37,678 nucleotides of DNA from a virus. Location: positions 1 through 37,678 of IMG/VR virus record IMGVR_UViG_3300023184_000291, one strand, 5' to 3'. A program made the translations under genes and the position numbers. Positions 8,991 to 16,652 of the stretch are shown here, in pieces. The notes beneath the pieces were generated by a model, which made no database searches, had not been told where the DNA came from, and was given only the letters and a program-made list of their open reading frames with translations. How positions within the stretch are numbered: position 1 is the first letter of the stretch; each line of letters starts with the position of its first letter.

Positions 8991-9613
8991 TTAGCTGTTC
9001 CTCCGATTTTTTCGGTCCGCGATCTTCTGTAGGTAGCGTCGATTATGTGAATCGACGGAAATGATTTCGATTAGGTTATATACGTCCTCCAATGAGTAAA
9101 TCGTCTGGCATTCCGCTAAGGTTGCTTTGCCCGACGAGACAACAATTCCGACCGTGGACGGGACGTTTGAGTATTCAGCGAGTCCGGTTTCGGCGTCTCC
9201 GTGGTCGAGGTCGATTGGACGCCGGGTATGGAAAAACCCGTGTGAAGGGTGAACACCTCCGCGCGCAAGCTGATAAGCGTCATAACCTCTTCGATATCCT
9301 CTTCCATAAGGACGCGGACAAGGCTAGGGTTGCGATGCGGGTCCGGGACCATGCGGACGCATGTCCACATTTCATCCAGCAACGGCTTAACGTCTTCCGG
9401 GTCGATCTTCGCGAGGGAGGAAAGGCCCTGCACGACGAGGCCCTGCATGCCTAGCCCTTCGTTGTCCCCTACGTCCACACCGGACTTCGCGAGGAGCCGG
9501 AAGGCGCGCAACGCCCACCACTCGGCTTGCGCCGCGGAAAGCTCCGTTAGCTCGAATACCTTATCCTTGTCGCGGCCTTCCGCCGTGATCGTTATTCTTT
9601 CTATCTTTCTCAA
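8991..9613 (-). CDS. Tail assembly chaperone, -1 frameshift product (gpGT-like)
   Basis: A slip from the chaperone frame into the -1 frame at the heptamer at 9233-9239 joins the first 127 residues to 80 further codons, which stay open to a TAA at 8991-8993 (207 residues in total). The extension contains SGKATLAECQTIYSLEDVYN and LIEIISVDSHNRR. This pattern is typical of the second chaperone reading frame in related phages and would otherwise be unexplained coding sequence upstream of the tape measure. The stop lies four bases before the tape measure GTG. The fused form is expected to be a minor product that brings the tail tube subunit to the tape measure. Confidence 0.8.
9116..9613 (-). CDS. 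Tail assembly chaperone, in-frame product (gpG-like)
   Basis: The 165-residue product starts at TTG, with a strong Shine-Dalgarno sequence (GAGGAGG) about five bases upstream. Its sequence matches phage tail assembly chaperones: ITITAEGRDKDKVFELTELS, AQAEWWALRAFRLL, then LLDEMWTCVRMVPDP and EEDIEEVMTLISLRAEVF. The tail after residue ~127 is disordered (Ser/Thr/Pro-rich, ending in Arg/Lys), as expected for a segment read only when the ribosome does not slip. It lies between the tail tube and tape measure genes, which is diagnostic. It would be a cytoplasmic scaffold for tube assembly and not part of the virion. Confidence 0.85.
   Translation of the reverse strand: MRKIERITITAEGRDKDKVFELTELSAAQAEWWALRAFRLLAKSGVDVGDNEGLGMQGLVVQGLSSLAKIDPEDVKPLLDEMWTCVRMVPDPHRNPSLVRVLMEEDIEEVMTLISLRAEVFTLHTGFSIPGVQSTSTTETPKPDSLNTQTSRPRSELLSRRAKQP
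9233..9239 (-). other. Slippery heptamer for -1 ribosomal frameshifting
   Basis: On the minus strand the bases are G GGT TTT, aligned with the chaperone frame exactly as X XXY YYZ. After slipping, the new frame has no stop for 80 codons. Confidence 0.82.
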
Positions 9614-9630
9614 AGTGCCCTCCTCATTAA

Positions 9631-9695
9631 CCGGGCGACGTTGCGCCCGGGGTGTTTTTGATTCTGCGATCTAAAGCGTAGACCGCAGAATCAAA
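9631..9695. promoter_or_regulatory. Two adjacent hairpins between tail tube and chaperone genes
   Basis: The first is a perfect 12-base inverted repeat (9657-9668 with 9684-9695, 15-base loop) that includes the tail tube stop codon. The second is a 7-base GC stem (9631-9637 with 9644-9650). Neither is followed by a T-run on the minus strand, so they are not clear intrinsic terminators. They could stabilise the 3' end of the tube message or attenuate readthrough, giving less chaperone and tape measure than tube and sheath. Confidence 0.6.
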
Positions 9696-10134
9696 TCTGC
9701 AACGGAATCATCTGGTTCCAGACGATCTGGAACGTCTGCGGCTTGAGCGTCTTTGCCGCGTCCGGGATAGGGGTGTATCCCTTGAGATACCCGTTGAGCA
9801 TCGTCCACTTTTTCCCGAGGCTGGGAAGGGTGATGAGCCCTGCCGCCTGATAAACATCGATCAGCGTCTGCTGCGCGAGGAACCAAGTATCGAAGGTGGC
9901 GATGCTAGGCGAGTTCGCCTGTAGCTTGATCGTCTGCTTGATGGGTTGGTAGACCCATCCCGCCGAAAGGATGCCGTCGAGGCCCATCGACTCTTCCAGC
10001 GGCTCTAGCTGGTCAATCGAGAAGATGTCTTCAGCGGAATAGCCCTTGAGCGCAACCGGGACCGTGAAGATGCCCGGGATGGTGATGGTGAAGTTCGCAT
10101 TGGCCGAAGTAATTGAGCCGGGAACGGCGGGCAT
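9691..10134 (-). CDS. Tail tube protein (DUF3277 family)
   Basis: The 147-residue protein starts at the ATG at 10134, preceded by AGGAAGGAAACACT; a longer frame upstream overlaps the sheath gene and lacks a ribosome site. The sequence (ANFTITIPGIFTVPVALKGY, EDIFSIDQLEPLEESMGLDG, ending QTFQIVWNQMIPLQI) follows the DUF3277 pattern. This is the tail tube subunit of this type of myovirus and always follows the DUF3383 sheath. It polymerises inside the sheath to form the DNA conduit. Confidence 0.85.
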   Translation of the reverse strand: MPAVPGSITSANANFTITIPGIFTVPVALKGYSAEDIFSIDQLEPLEESMGLDGILSAGWVYQPIKQTIKLQANSPSIATFDTWFLAQQTLIDVYQAAGLITLPSLGKKWTMLNGYLKGYTPIPDAAKTLKPQTFQIVWNQMIPLQI

Positions 10135-10148
10135 AGTGTTTCCTTCCT

Positions 10149-11873
10149 TTACTGAAGTTCGATGCTGGCCAGCGAGATATACTGAATCGCGCCCGGATCG
10201 CAGTACCAGAAATTGCAAGGCGGCGAAGAGCGGGCCGTGCGGGTGGCTGCAACGGCCGGCAGGACTTGGAAGTAATACCCGGTCGCATAGAGCGCGCCCG
10301 AGATATCTATGCCCGCTTGCGCGTTCGCTTCCGCGATCTGGAGCGCGGTGAGGACGACGCCCGGAGTGAAGGCGCCGAAGTTAAGCCCGGCCTTAATCGC
10401 GTCGCTAACCGCCGCCTCGATCAACGCATAGCCGGCTGGATTGTACGGGACGGAACGCGACTGCGTTAGCAGGACAACGAGGGAAAGCTGGAGGCTATTG
10501 TTCAACCAAATCTGGTTAATGTAGCTATCCGCCCAGACGAAGATGCCGGACACCGAACCGGGACCGAAGAACCGGAAGCCGCTGGCCGCGGTCGCGTAAG
10601 CGCCATAGAAGTTGTAACCGTTCGCAATCAGATTATTCGCGATGGTTAGGTCGGTCACATTCGGAGTAATGCCAGACTGTGACTTAAACTTGTAGGTGAT
10701 GCGCCCGTTCGTCTGCGCGAAGTCGATAGAGGCGGTCGCCCCGAGGACGAAGGCATTGAGATATATGCCGGTCGGATCGTAAATCAGCATCGTGCCGGAG
10801 ATTCCGGCCGCCGTGATCAGATACCCGAGCGAGGACGTTGCCGGGTTGGTCGTCGTCGGGTTGGCGTCCGTATCCGAACAGACGTACATCCATCGGTTAT
10901 TCTGAAGCCCATTCCAAGTCGCGAAGGCGAGCTTGACGGTATTGCCGCTGCCGCCGTCCGGGTCGAACGTCGTCATGAACGTCGCCCAGTTCTGCTGGAC
11001 AGCAACAAGAGCCGTCATGAAGGCGGCAGGGACCGCGAGCGCGGCGCCTTGGCTAAGGACGGCGCCCGTGGCCGACGTGAGATAGATGAGCGGCGCGAGC
11101 GTGCCGGAAGCGAAGGCGACGGTGGACGGGGCACCGGTAATGCCAGAGGTGATGACGAAGGCACCGGAAACGCTATCGTAGCTCACGACAACGGCGGTTG
11201 CCTTCGCCGTGATCGTCGTGCTGCTAGCCGTCTGCGACGTATCGACGGTATAGGTGCCCGTGCCGCCCGTGCCGGTCCCGCGCGCCGTGATTTTGGTGCC
11301 CGCCGTAATGCCGGAGCCGGAAAGCGTCTGGCCGACCGCGAGCGCGCCGGAGCCAACCGCCGTGACGGTCAGCGTGGTAGTCGCAATTGATCCCGTAACG
11401 CTCGCCTGCGTCGGCTGCGTCGCGTTCAATGATGTATTGATAATCGACGCGGCGTTGGAATAGCTGGTGCAGCCGGAGAGGCTGCACGATGCCGTGGTGT
11501 GGGTGTAACCGTCCATGACGATCGTCAAGCTGCCGGTGAACGCGCCCATCGCGGCAAGGGTGATTCCCGTAACCGCGCCGCCGCGAGTATAGGCAGCAAC
11601 CGCCGTCTGGTTGTACTGGGCGAAGAAAAGGTTGCCGGGTTTGACGTTCGAGTTGTCGAAGCCGGCAAAATAGATCGCGGCGTTTGCGGCTTCCGCGCTA
11701 CCCGCGCCGAAATAGGCCGCAACGCTCGCCGCGGTCGCGAACGACTGGGCGACGCCGATAGGAACCTGAGTCCCGTTTGTCAGCATCATGCCGTTGAGCG
11801 TGAGGCCGGTGCCGCCGGCAGATAGGACTTGCGGATTGACCGCAACAATGGCACTTGCCGGAATCGTCGCCAT
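10149..11873 (-). CDS. Tail sheath protein (DUF3383) with an inserted Gly/Thr repeat domain
   Basis: The 574-residue product starts [20 protein letters not shown] and continues [19 protein letters not shown] and [19 protein letters not shown]. This is the N-terminus of the DUF3383 sheath family. The C-terminal part ([34 protein letters not shown]) fits the domain that packs on the tail tube. Residues ~158-225 hold one copy of the repeat domain shared with other virion proteins, so this sheath would carry an extra outward or inter-subunit domain. A short Cys-containing loop ([10 protein letters not shown]) lies at ~129. The sheath contracts on host contact. It is followed by the tail tube gene after 14 bases. 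Confidence 0.88.
   Translation of the reverse strand: MATIPASAIVAVNPQVLSAGGTGLTLNGMMLTNGTQVPIGVAQSFATAASVAAYFGAGSAEAANAAIYFAGFDNSNVKPGNLFFAQYNQTAVAAYTRGGAVTGITLAAMGAFTGSLTIVMDGYTHTTASCSLSGCTSYSNAASIINTSLNATQPTQASVTGSIATTTLTVTAVGSGALAVGQTLSGSGITAGTKITARGTGTGGTGTYTVDTSQTASSTTITAKATAVVVSYDSVSGAFVITSGITGAPSTVAFASGTLAPLIYLTSATGAVLSQGAALAVPAAFMTALVAVQQNWATFMTTFDPDGGSGNTVKLAFATWNGLQNNRWMYVCSDTDANPTTTNPATSSLGYLITAAGISGTMLIYDPTGIYLNAFVLGATASIDFAQTNGRITYKFKSQSGITPNVTDLTIANNLIANGYNFYGAYATAASGFRFFGPGSVSGIFVWADSYINQIWLNNSLQLSLVVLLTQSRSVPYNPAGYALIEAAVSDAIKAGLNFGAFTPGVVLTALQIAEANAQAGIDISGALYATGYYFQVLPAVAATRTARSSPPCNFWYCDPGAIQYISLASIELQ
11199..11402 (-). repeat. Gly/Thr repeat domain, sheath copy
   Basis: Residues ~158-225 of the sheath contain [18 protein letters not shown], then [20 protein letters not shown]. 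This is the clearest copy of the repeat and defines its pattern: T(L/M)TVTAVxSGxLxVGQxLSG, a variable loop, GTGGxGTYTV, then SQTVxS. Confidence 0.85.
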
Positions 11874-11885
11874 ATTCTTCGTCTC

Positions 11886-12629
11886 CTATTCGAGCGGTAT
11901 TAAAGTAATGTCCAGAACATCAGAGAACTGGAGCGGGACTTTTAGGGTCTGGTTAGCCTGCAACCGCACTTCAACGATGTAACGATTCTCGAACTGCTGC
12001 GCCTCGTTGATGAACGGGCCTTGACGCGGATCGTCCGCGTAGAACGGACAAACGATATTTGGAGCGAATCCTTGTGCGACGTTCGCGGCGGAAAAATAAT
12101 CGACTCCAATTTGATCTCGCAAGATGGTGGAAATCGTCTGCGAATTATCGCCGCTATTCGGCCCGTGAACGTCTATCTGGACTAGAAAGTTGGTGTCTTG
12201 CTCTAACGTCGCGACGCCCGCCGATAGCGTCCTGCTCGCAACGGTTTGGCTTGGGGTGATCGTATAGGTGCCGATGCCGCCCGGAGTCCCGGTTAGCTGC
12301 GCCACGACCTTAGTGCCGTCCGTTACGCCCGTTCCAAACACGCCGCTTCCCGCTTCCAGAATGCCCGGATAGTTCGCGTCCTTCGCGGTTATCGTCATCA
12401 CCGTCGCGGCAATCGACCCGGTAAACACCGCGTCGATAAATTCATCCATGTTCGTCGTTAACCGCGTCTTATTTATCGGCCAGAACACGACAAAATCAAC
12501 TTGGGCCGGTTCCGGAACGCGGTTTATCTGCCCCTGCCTAACCGGCGTTCCGGCCGGCAACATTGCGAGAAGAGCGGCGCGCAACGAAACGTATATTTGG
12601 CGCTCATTAGGAGTCACGCCAAAGCTCAT
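11886..12629 (-). CDS. Neck/tail terminator protein (LIC_12616-like) split by a Gly/Thr repeat domain
   Basis: The 247-residue product has an N-terminal half (QIYVSLRAALLAMLPAGTPV, VDFVVFWPINKTRLTTNMDE) and a C-terminal half (NFLVQIDVHGPNSGDNSQTI, RDQIGVDYFSAAN, ending VPLQFSDVLDITLIPLE). Both are characteristic of a myovirus neck protein family. Residues ~70-139, exactly between the halves, are one copy of the shared repeat domain, so the insertion point is sharp. The family likely closes the top of the tail next to the connector. The ATG overlaps the stop of the upstream gene. It lies directly before the sheath gene, the usual position. Confidence 0.8.
   Translation of the reverse strand: MSFGVTPNERQIYVSLRAALLAMLPAGTPVRQGQINRVPEPAQVDFVVFWPINKTRLTTNMDEFIDAVFTGSIAATVMTITAKDANYPGILEAGSGVFGTGVTDGTKVVAQLTGTPGGIGTYTITPSQTVASRTLSAGVATLEQDTNFLVQIDVHGPNSGDNSQTISTILRDQIGVDYFSAANVAQGFAPNIVCPFYADDPRQGPFINEAQQFENRYIVEVRLQANQTLKVPLQFSDVLDITLIPLE
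12213..12422 (-). repeat. Gly/Thr repeat domain, neck protein copy
   Basis: Residues ~70-139 contain GSIAATVMTITA, then DGTKVVAQLTGTPGGIGTYT and PSQTVASRTLSAG. The conserved family sequence resumes immediately after it. Confidence 0.82.
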
Positions 12630-13213
12630 ACGTAATTGACCGTGAGGTCCGCCGCGCCGCCCCCATCCGCGGAGATAGCGATGAGGCCCTGCGAGAATTG
12701 AGAGCCGTTGAGACCGCTAGGAAGCGCGCCTAGCGTTGCCGTGGTGTAGAGCCCGATGGGACGGCTCACATCCCAAGCCGTTTGCACGCCCGACTGGGAG
12801 CCGGAGGAGTTGATGCTGTTGGTCCCGGCGATTGCGTGGGCTGCCGTATCCGCGACCTGAAAACTATTCGCGGTCAGGCCGGTAGCGCTTACATAAACAG
12901 TCGTCCCAGCGGTCAGGCCGGTTGCCAGCGCGCCCGTGGTCGTGAGCTTGAGCGCGCCACCCGCAACGAAGGGATGTCCGGTCCACGAGATGACGCAAGG
13001 CGACGCAATCGTCATTGTGACGACGCTGCTAATTCCGTCGTACAGACCGAGCGTGCTAGTCGTGCCCGCGGTGTTGACGCTGCCGCCCAAGAACACGCCT
13101 AGCGCAGACTTCACCTGAGTATAGGTGCTGGTCGCGATATGAGCAAAGAGCGACCCGCTAAAGAAAACGGCGATGGCGTTCGCGAGCGTGCTGGAGAGAT
13201 TAGGGAAGCTCAT
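12626..13213 (-). CDS. Virion-associated protein with a beta-rich module
   Basis: The 195-residue product starts [20 protein letters not shown]. The middle holds a module of the kind LKLTTTGALATGLTAGTTVY followed by VSATGLTANSFQVADTAA. That module is common in phage tail and fibre proteins and is different from the Gly/Thr repeat described elsewhere in this window. The C-terminus ends ADGGGAADLTVNYV. Its place between small neck genes suggests a minor structural protein or small tail-collar fibre. It overlaps both neighbours (14 bases upstream, 4 bases downstream). Exact function is unknown. Confidence 0.55.
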   Translation of the reverse strand: MSFPNLSSTLANAIAVFFSGSLFAHIATSTYTQVKSALGVFLGGSVNTAGTTSTLGLYDGISSVVTMTIASPCVISWTGHPFVAGGALKLTTTGALATGLTAGTTVYVSATGLTANSFQVADTAAHAIAGTNSINSSGSQSGVQTAWDVSRPIGLYTTATLGALPSGLNGSQFSQGLIAISADGGGAADLTVNYV

Positions 13214-13388
13214 TTGTCCTCGCTAAAGCGCCTGCGGCTTCCGCGCACCGGATAGAAGCCGCCGCGTAAATGGGGGTGAGAATATCCATGCGGCGCCAGC
13301 TCGCGTCGCGAGCCAATTTCAGCAATAGCTGTGCGCGATCTAGCAGTCGAAACGCCTCGATTGTGTTTGCCGTAAGATCGATCATCAT
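13200..13388 (-). CDS. Small hypothetical neck-region protein
   Basis: The 62-residue product starts [20 protein letters not shown]. The ATG at 13388 overlaps the TGA of the upstream gene as ATGA; a longer upstream start would lie inside that gene. The sequence is predicted to be mostly helical ([17 protein letters not shown]), without recognisable motifs. Tight overlaps on both sides and codon use like the neighbours support a real gene. Function is unknown. Confidence 0.6.
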   Translation of the reverse strand: MMIDLTANTIEAFRLLDRAQLLLKLARDASWRRMDILTPIYAAASIRCAEAAGALARTNELP

Positions 13389-13969
13389 GAGCCGTTTTGC
13401 AGGGTGCAGAGCGCGGCAACCCAATTCTGCTTCCATTGCTCCGCAACCACCGCGACTAGCCAAACATCTCCGCGCGTATCGGTTATCAGGTCGCCACCCT
13501 TAACCCACGACCTGACCACGCCATCCACCTCTCCATAAAGGTAAATCTTGCGGCGCGTGCCTTGGACGTTCAGCGAGTCCATTTGCATAAGGTCGCGGTA
13601 CTGCATCGGCTGAACTTGCCCCTGCGCTAGCAGGGATGTAGTCATCGCCTCGCTCGCGACCGTCTGCGACTCATTCACCGAATAGGTGCCGGCGCCGCCG
13701 GTCGTGCCGGTTAGCTGCCCGGCAATTATCGTGCCCGAGATTAGGCCGGCGCCCGCGAGCGTCTGCCCGGGCAGGAGCTTCCCGGAAGCGACCGCAGAGA
13801 CGGTGAGGACCGTCCCCGCAATAGATGCCGTAATGCCGCCCGGCGTGGCGTAGGCCGGTACTGCAACGCCCGCGTCGTCGTCCGCGCTCCCTACCGAGAC
13901 GCGCACGTTGAGAAGCTCTCGCGGATTGACTACCGCGACGGCGCCGGAAACTATCGCGGCTAGGTTCAA
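13385..13969 (-). CDS. Neck/tail-completion-type protein with a Gly/Thr repeat domain
   Basis: The 194-residue product has an N-terminal helix-strand region ([20 protein letters not shown]) and a C-terminal barrel-like region ([40 protein letters not shown]). These resemble small phage neck or tail-attachment proteins. Residues ~46-113 are one copy of the shared repeat domain, inserted between these parts. It lies between the decoration/fibre-like gene and the neck terminator, in line with a connector role. Without the insert the protein would be about 125 residues, a usual length for such proteins. Confidence 0.6.
   Translation of the reverse strand: MNLAAIVSGAVAVVNPRELLNVRVSVGSADDDAGVAVPAYATPGGITASIAGTVLTVSAVASGKLLPGQTLAGAGLISGTIIAGQLTGTTGGAGTYSVNESQTVASEAMTTSLLAQGQVQPMQYRDLMQMDSLNVQGTRRKIYLYGEVDGVVRSWVKGGDLITDTRGDVWLVAVVAEQWKQNWVAALCTLQNGS
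13631..13834 (-). repeat. Gly/Thr repeat domain, tail-completion protein copy
   Basis: Residues ~46-113 contain [21 protein letters not shown], then [20 protein letters not shown]. The pattern closely matches the sheath copy. Confidence 0.82.
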
Positions 13970-13972
13970 TGG

Positions 13973-14998
13973 TTAGCCCCGGATTTCGTAGTTGTAAACC
14001 GAGGTGTCTAGGGCGAGCGCAGCGATATTGAATCCCGTCTGCGGCGTGATCGTCGCAACCGCCGGAGCGGAGACGCCGGGAGTGCCGCCGACTGTCTTTA
14101 GCGTCGCGGCAATCTGAGAACCGGCGGTGACGCGCGAATCCGCAACCGTGACCGGCGTCGCGCCGTTCGCGGTGAACGTCCCGACCTTCGGAAAATATCC
14201 TTGCTCGATGCCGACCATGGTGACGGTCGCCGTGCCGTCGCGCGTGATCAGGAAGCGCGCCCAGCTATTTGCCGGAATCACCGTGACGATTGATGGCGTG
14301 ACGCCGACGCCACCAGCAATGGTGATCGGGAAATTTCCGTTGTTGACGTAGCGATATTCGACCGCGGCGTTGATCGTGCCAAGCGCGGGATTGCCTGCGA
14401 TGATCGCTACAGCGGTATCCGTGGTATCCGTTCGCGCGGCAGTCTGCGCCGTGCGCGTAGTGATGCCGCCGTTAATGCCTGCCGCGGTGATCGTCGCGGC
14501 GCCCGTGCCGCCGAGCGCAGTAGCGACCGGAGAGGAAATCGCGGGCGCGACGCGCAACGGAACCGTGCTTTCGTGCGTCAACGTGACGGTGGGCGAGGCA
14601 ACCGTTCCGCCGACCGTGCCATAGTAATTGCCGACCGAGAACGGCGGAACAATGATTGTTCCGGGAAGCGTAACGCCCGTTCCTGCCGCAAGCGTTTCGG
14701 CAAAGCCGGTATTGTTCTTGATCCGAATGTCGAACGTCTGTCCAGAGACGAAATTCGCGCCGAGCGCAGCGACGATGGCGGCAGCGGTCGCGGTCGTATC
14801 CGTGAATGCGACAGTCGGGCCGGTTCGCGCGATCTGGCCGCCAACTAGAGCGGCAGCGGTAAGCACGCCGTCACCGGCCGTGGTGATACCAGTTTCCACG
14901 ACGTTGCCGCTGGAACCGCCTGCAATCTCGTTGAGGATCGCGGCGCTGAGAAGGCCGCCGCCAACAAAGAAATCGATATTTACAACGGGAGCGGCCAT
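13973..14998 (-). CDS. Beta-rich structural protein, possible head fibre or decoration
   Basis: The 341-residue product starts MAAPVVNIDFFVGGGLLSAA. It contains two related beta-rich units (~35-150 and ~165-270), each with a T-x-A/D-x-T-D-T-T motif (FTDTTATAAAIVAAL and RTDTTDTAVAIIAG) followed by an N-x-G-F/N segment and a GGVGVT-type turn. The C-terminus (FNIAALALDTSVYNYEIRG) resembles the end of phage head-fibre and decoration proteins. It is probably displayed on the virion surface near the connector. An RBS GGAGAT lies seven bases before the ATG. Unit boundaries and function are inferred from sequence pattern only. Confidence 0.55.
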   Translation of the reverse strand: MAAPVVNIDFFVGGGLLSAAILNEIAGGSSGNVVETGITTAGDGVLTAAALVGGQIARTGPTVAFTDTTATAAAIVAALGANFVSGQTFDIRIKNNTGFAETLAAGTGVTLPGTIIVPPFSVGNYYGTVGGTVASPTVTLTHESTVPLRVAPAISSPVATALGGTGAATITAAGINGGITTRTAQTAARTDTTDTAVAIIAGNPALGTINAAVEYRYVNNGNFPITIAGGVGVTPSIVTVIPANSWARFLITRDGTATVTMVGIEQGYFPKVGTFTANGATPVTVADSRVTAGSQIAATLKTVGGTPGVSAPAVATITPQTGFNIAALALDTSVYNYEIRG

Positions 14999-15010
14999 CG
15001 GTGTATCTCC

Positions 15011-15553
15011 TTATTTGACGAGTTTTGTAACGTTGCGTTGCATGGTGCCGGTATCGATCAGCGGCTTAGTTGGGGCGCCGTAGTTAGTCTTGCCGGCAGC
15101 GACGCGCGCGGCAGCCTCTCCCACGGTCTTGCCAGTCACTCTTAGGCTAGTATCGTTGGCTTTCATGCCGCGCAGCATGATCGTGATTGGGCTAAGAGCG
15201 GGCGAAAACATTTCAGTGATCGACTCTTGGACTTCGCCAATAATCTCGTCACCTAACACTTCAAGAGCTGCATTCGCGTCGAAGTCGTATCGCTTCAGCA
15301 GGACCGCGAGGTTAGGCCCCCACTTCTCGCTATTCTTGTTGATCGCGTTGCGGAAGAAAGGCCGCGGCGGGATTTTGGCCCGAGGCGCGCCATACTCGTT
15401 GATCGCCGCGATCATCGGCGTTGACGTGCCGTCCGGTTCCGTCGATCCCGCCATGAAGCCGACGTTGAGCGTCGCCGCTTTCGAGACCTTCGCGCTTAAC
15501 TGCTTCAAATAGGCGTCGAGCTTATCGCCGCCCTTGATCGTTGCGGTGGCCAT
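15011..15553 (-). CDS. HK97 gp10-like / phage morphogenesis protein
   Basis: The 180-residue product has an N-terminus with GGDKLDAYLKQLSAKVSKAA and a conserved block LNVGFMAGSTEPDGTSTP ... AAINEYGAPRAKIPPRPFFR. This matches small neck proteins that join head and tail (gp10/gpG-type). A second helix-rich part ends with GTMQRNVTKLVK, a common C-terminal pattern (PLIDTG) in this group. It follows the DUF4054 connector gene without a gap and probably completes the neck. Confidence 0.75.
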   Translation of the reverse strand: MATATIKGGDKLDAYLKQLSAKVSKAATLNVGFMAGSTEPDGTSTPMIAAINEYGAPRAKIPPRPFFRNAINKNSEKWGPNLAVLLKRYDFDANAALEVLGDEIIGEVQESITEMFSPALSPITIMLRGMKANDTSLRVTGKTVGEAAARVAAGKTNYGAPTKPLIDTGTMQRNVTKLVK

Positions 15554-16042
15554 TTAGTAACCGCGCCACCCCGCGCCACGCGCAGGGAAGAGGCCGCGCG
15601 CGCCCGGGAAGCCACCGGCCTGCAATTGGCCCGGGATATAGCGCATGGTGCGATACTGCGCAGTCGCGCGCCAGAATGAAAAGCCATACTTTGTCTGCAT
15701 GAAGAACGCCGACTGTTCCGAGGGAGGCGCCCCGGAATCGAAAGCGACGGTTACAGAGCCTTCCGTTGCCGACGCGATACGCCCCACCGGGACGCTCGCA
15801 TCCTTCGCGGCGCCCGGCGTCTGGTCTCCCGCGCTCTGGCTATAGATCGCCGCGATATGCGCGACGAGCATGTTGAGCAGCATCGACTGGATCGCCGTCG
15901 TGCTGCATGGCGACGTGCCGTCGTTCCTCCAATAAATCGTCGCCTCATTGAAGTATTCGGCGGCAGTCGGCTCTTGCACGGCCGAAAACTCCGGATACCT
16001 CAATATCCAAGCGGCGTAGTCGAAGGTGACGGCGGCGCTCAT
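15554..16042 (-). CDS. Head-tail connector protein (DUF4054)
   Basis: The 162-residue product has the DUF4054 pattern: VTFDYAAWILRYPEFSAVQE, AAEYFNEATIYWRNDGTSPC, a helix with LLNMLVAHIAAIY, then GRIASATEGSVTVAFDSGAP and FFMQTKYGFSFWRATAQYR. The family acts as the adaptor below the portal and closes the capsid. The C-terminus is Gly/Arg-rich (GARGLFPARGAGWRGY). It lies one base after the upstream stop and abuts the next gene. Confidence 0.85.
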   Translation of the reverse strand: MSAAVTFDYAAWILRYPEFSAVQEPTAAEYFNEATIYWRNDGTSPCSTTAIQSMLLNMLVAHIAAIYSQSAGDQTPGAAKDASVPVGRIASATEGSVTVAFDSGAPPSEQSAFFMQTKYGFSFWRATAQYRTMRYIPGQLQAGGFPGARGLFPARGAGWRGY

Positions 16043-16043
16043 G

Positions 16044-16652
16044 TTAGGCCGCGGCCGGCATGCGCTCTAGAGAGATGGGCGCCATGTTTTCCGGAGTGCG
16101 CGGCGCGCGCGGATCGTTCTCCATGTCCAGCGGCTCCATGTTGCTCCGGCGCTTCTCGTTTTCCTTCGCGCGGTTCATCGCGCGCTCGAAAGACGACTCC
16201 GCGAAAATGAGCTGATTGACGACGAAAGCCGAACGTTCATTGTCCCGCATCCACGCATCAAGCGACTCCTTATCGACGCCCTCCGTGAAGGCATAGCCCC
16301 AGATAATCCGACAGCGCGGCGCCTCATTGAGAGGATGGGAAACGCCGTGAATAAAGATCATCTCGCCCTGCGGCTCCGCAACGCGAACATCTTTGTTGTT
16401 GCCCTGCCGGTCCAATTCCGAAATCGTGACCATGCGGAAGTTCCGGAGCTTCATGCCCATCGGCAGCCGCGAGGCGACAACCACCTTGTCGCCTCCCGAG
16501 GACGGCGCCGCGCTCGCACCGCTGGCGAGCGTCGCGGCGTTCTCACCGCGCGGCCCGACCACGGCAAGACGTTCCTGAAGCGCGCGTTCGCGCTCCATGC
16601 TTTCGTTGAGCGCGGTTTCCATCTGGGCGCGCGTCATTTTCGGATCGACCAC
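16044..16652 (-). CDS. Hypothetical head-associated protein
   Basis: The 202-residue product starts at GTG, directly after the capsid gene stop. The N-terminus is a coiled-coil-like helix (MTRAQMETALNESMERERAL), followed by an Ala/Ser linker. A compact beta-rich core follows (MKLRNFRMVTISELDRQGNN, EMIFIHGVSHPLNEAPRCRI), then a charged C-terminal tail. No catalytic motif is visible. The position between the capsid and connector genes suggests a head completion or decoration role, but the family is not recognised. Confidence 0.6.
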   Translation of the reverse strand: MVDPKMTRAQMETALNESMERERALQERLAVVGPRGENAATLASGASAAPSSGGDKVVVASRLPMGMKLRNFRMVTISELDRQGNNKDVRVAEPQGEMIFIHGVSHPLNEAPRCRIIWGYAFTEGVDKESLDAWMRDNERSAFVVNQLIFAESSFERAMNRAKENEKRRSNMEPLDMENDPRAPRTPENMAPISLERMPAAA

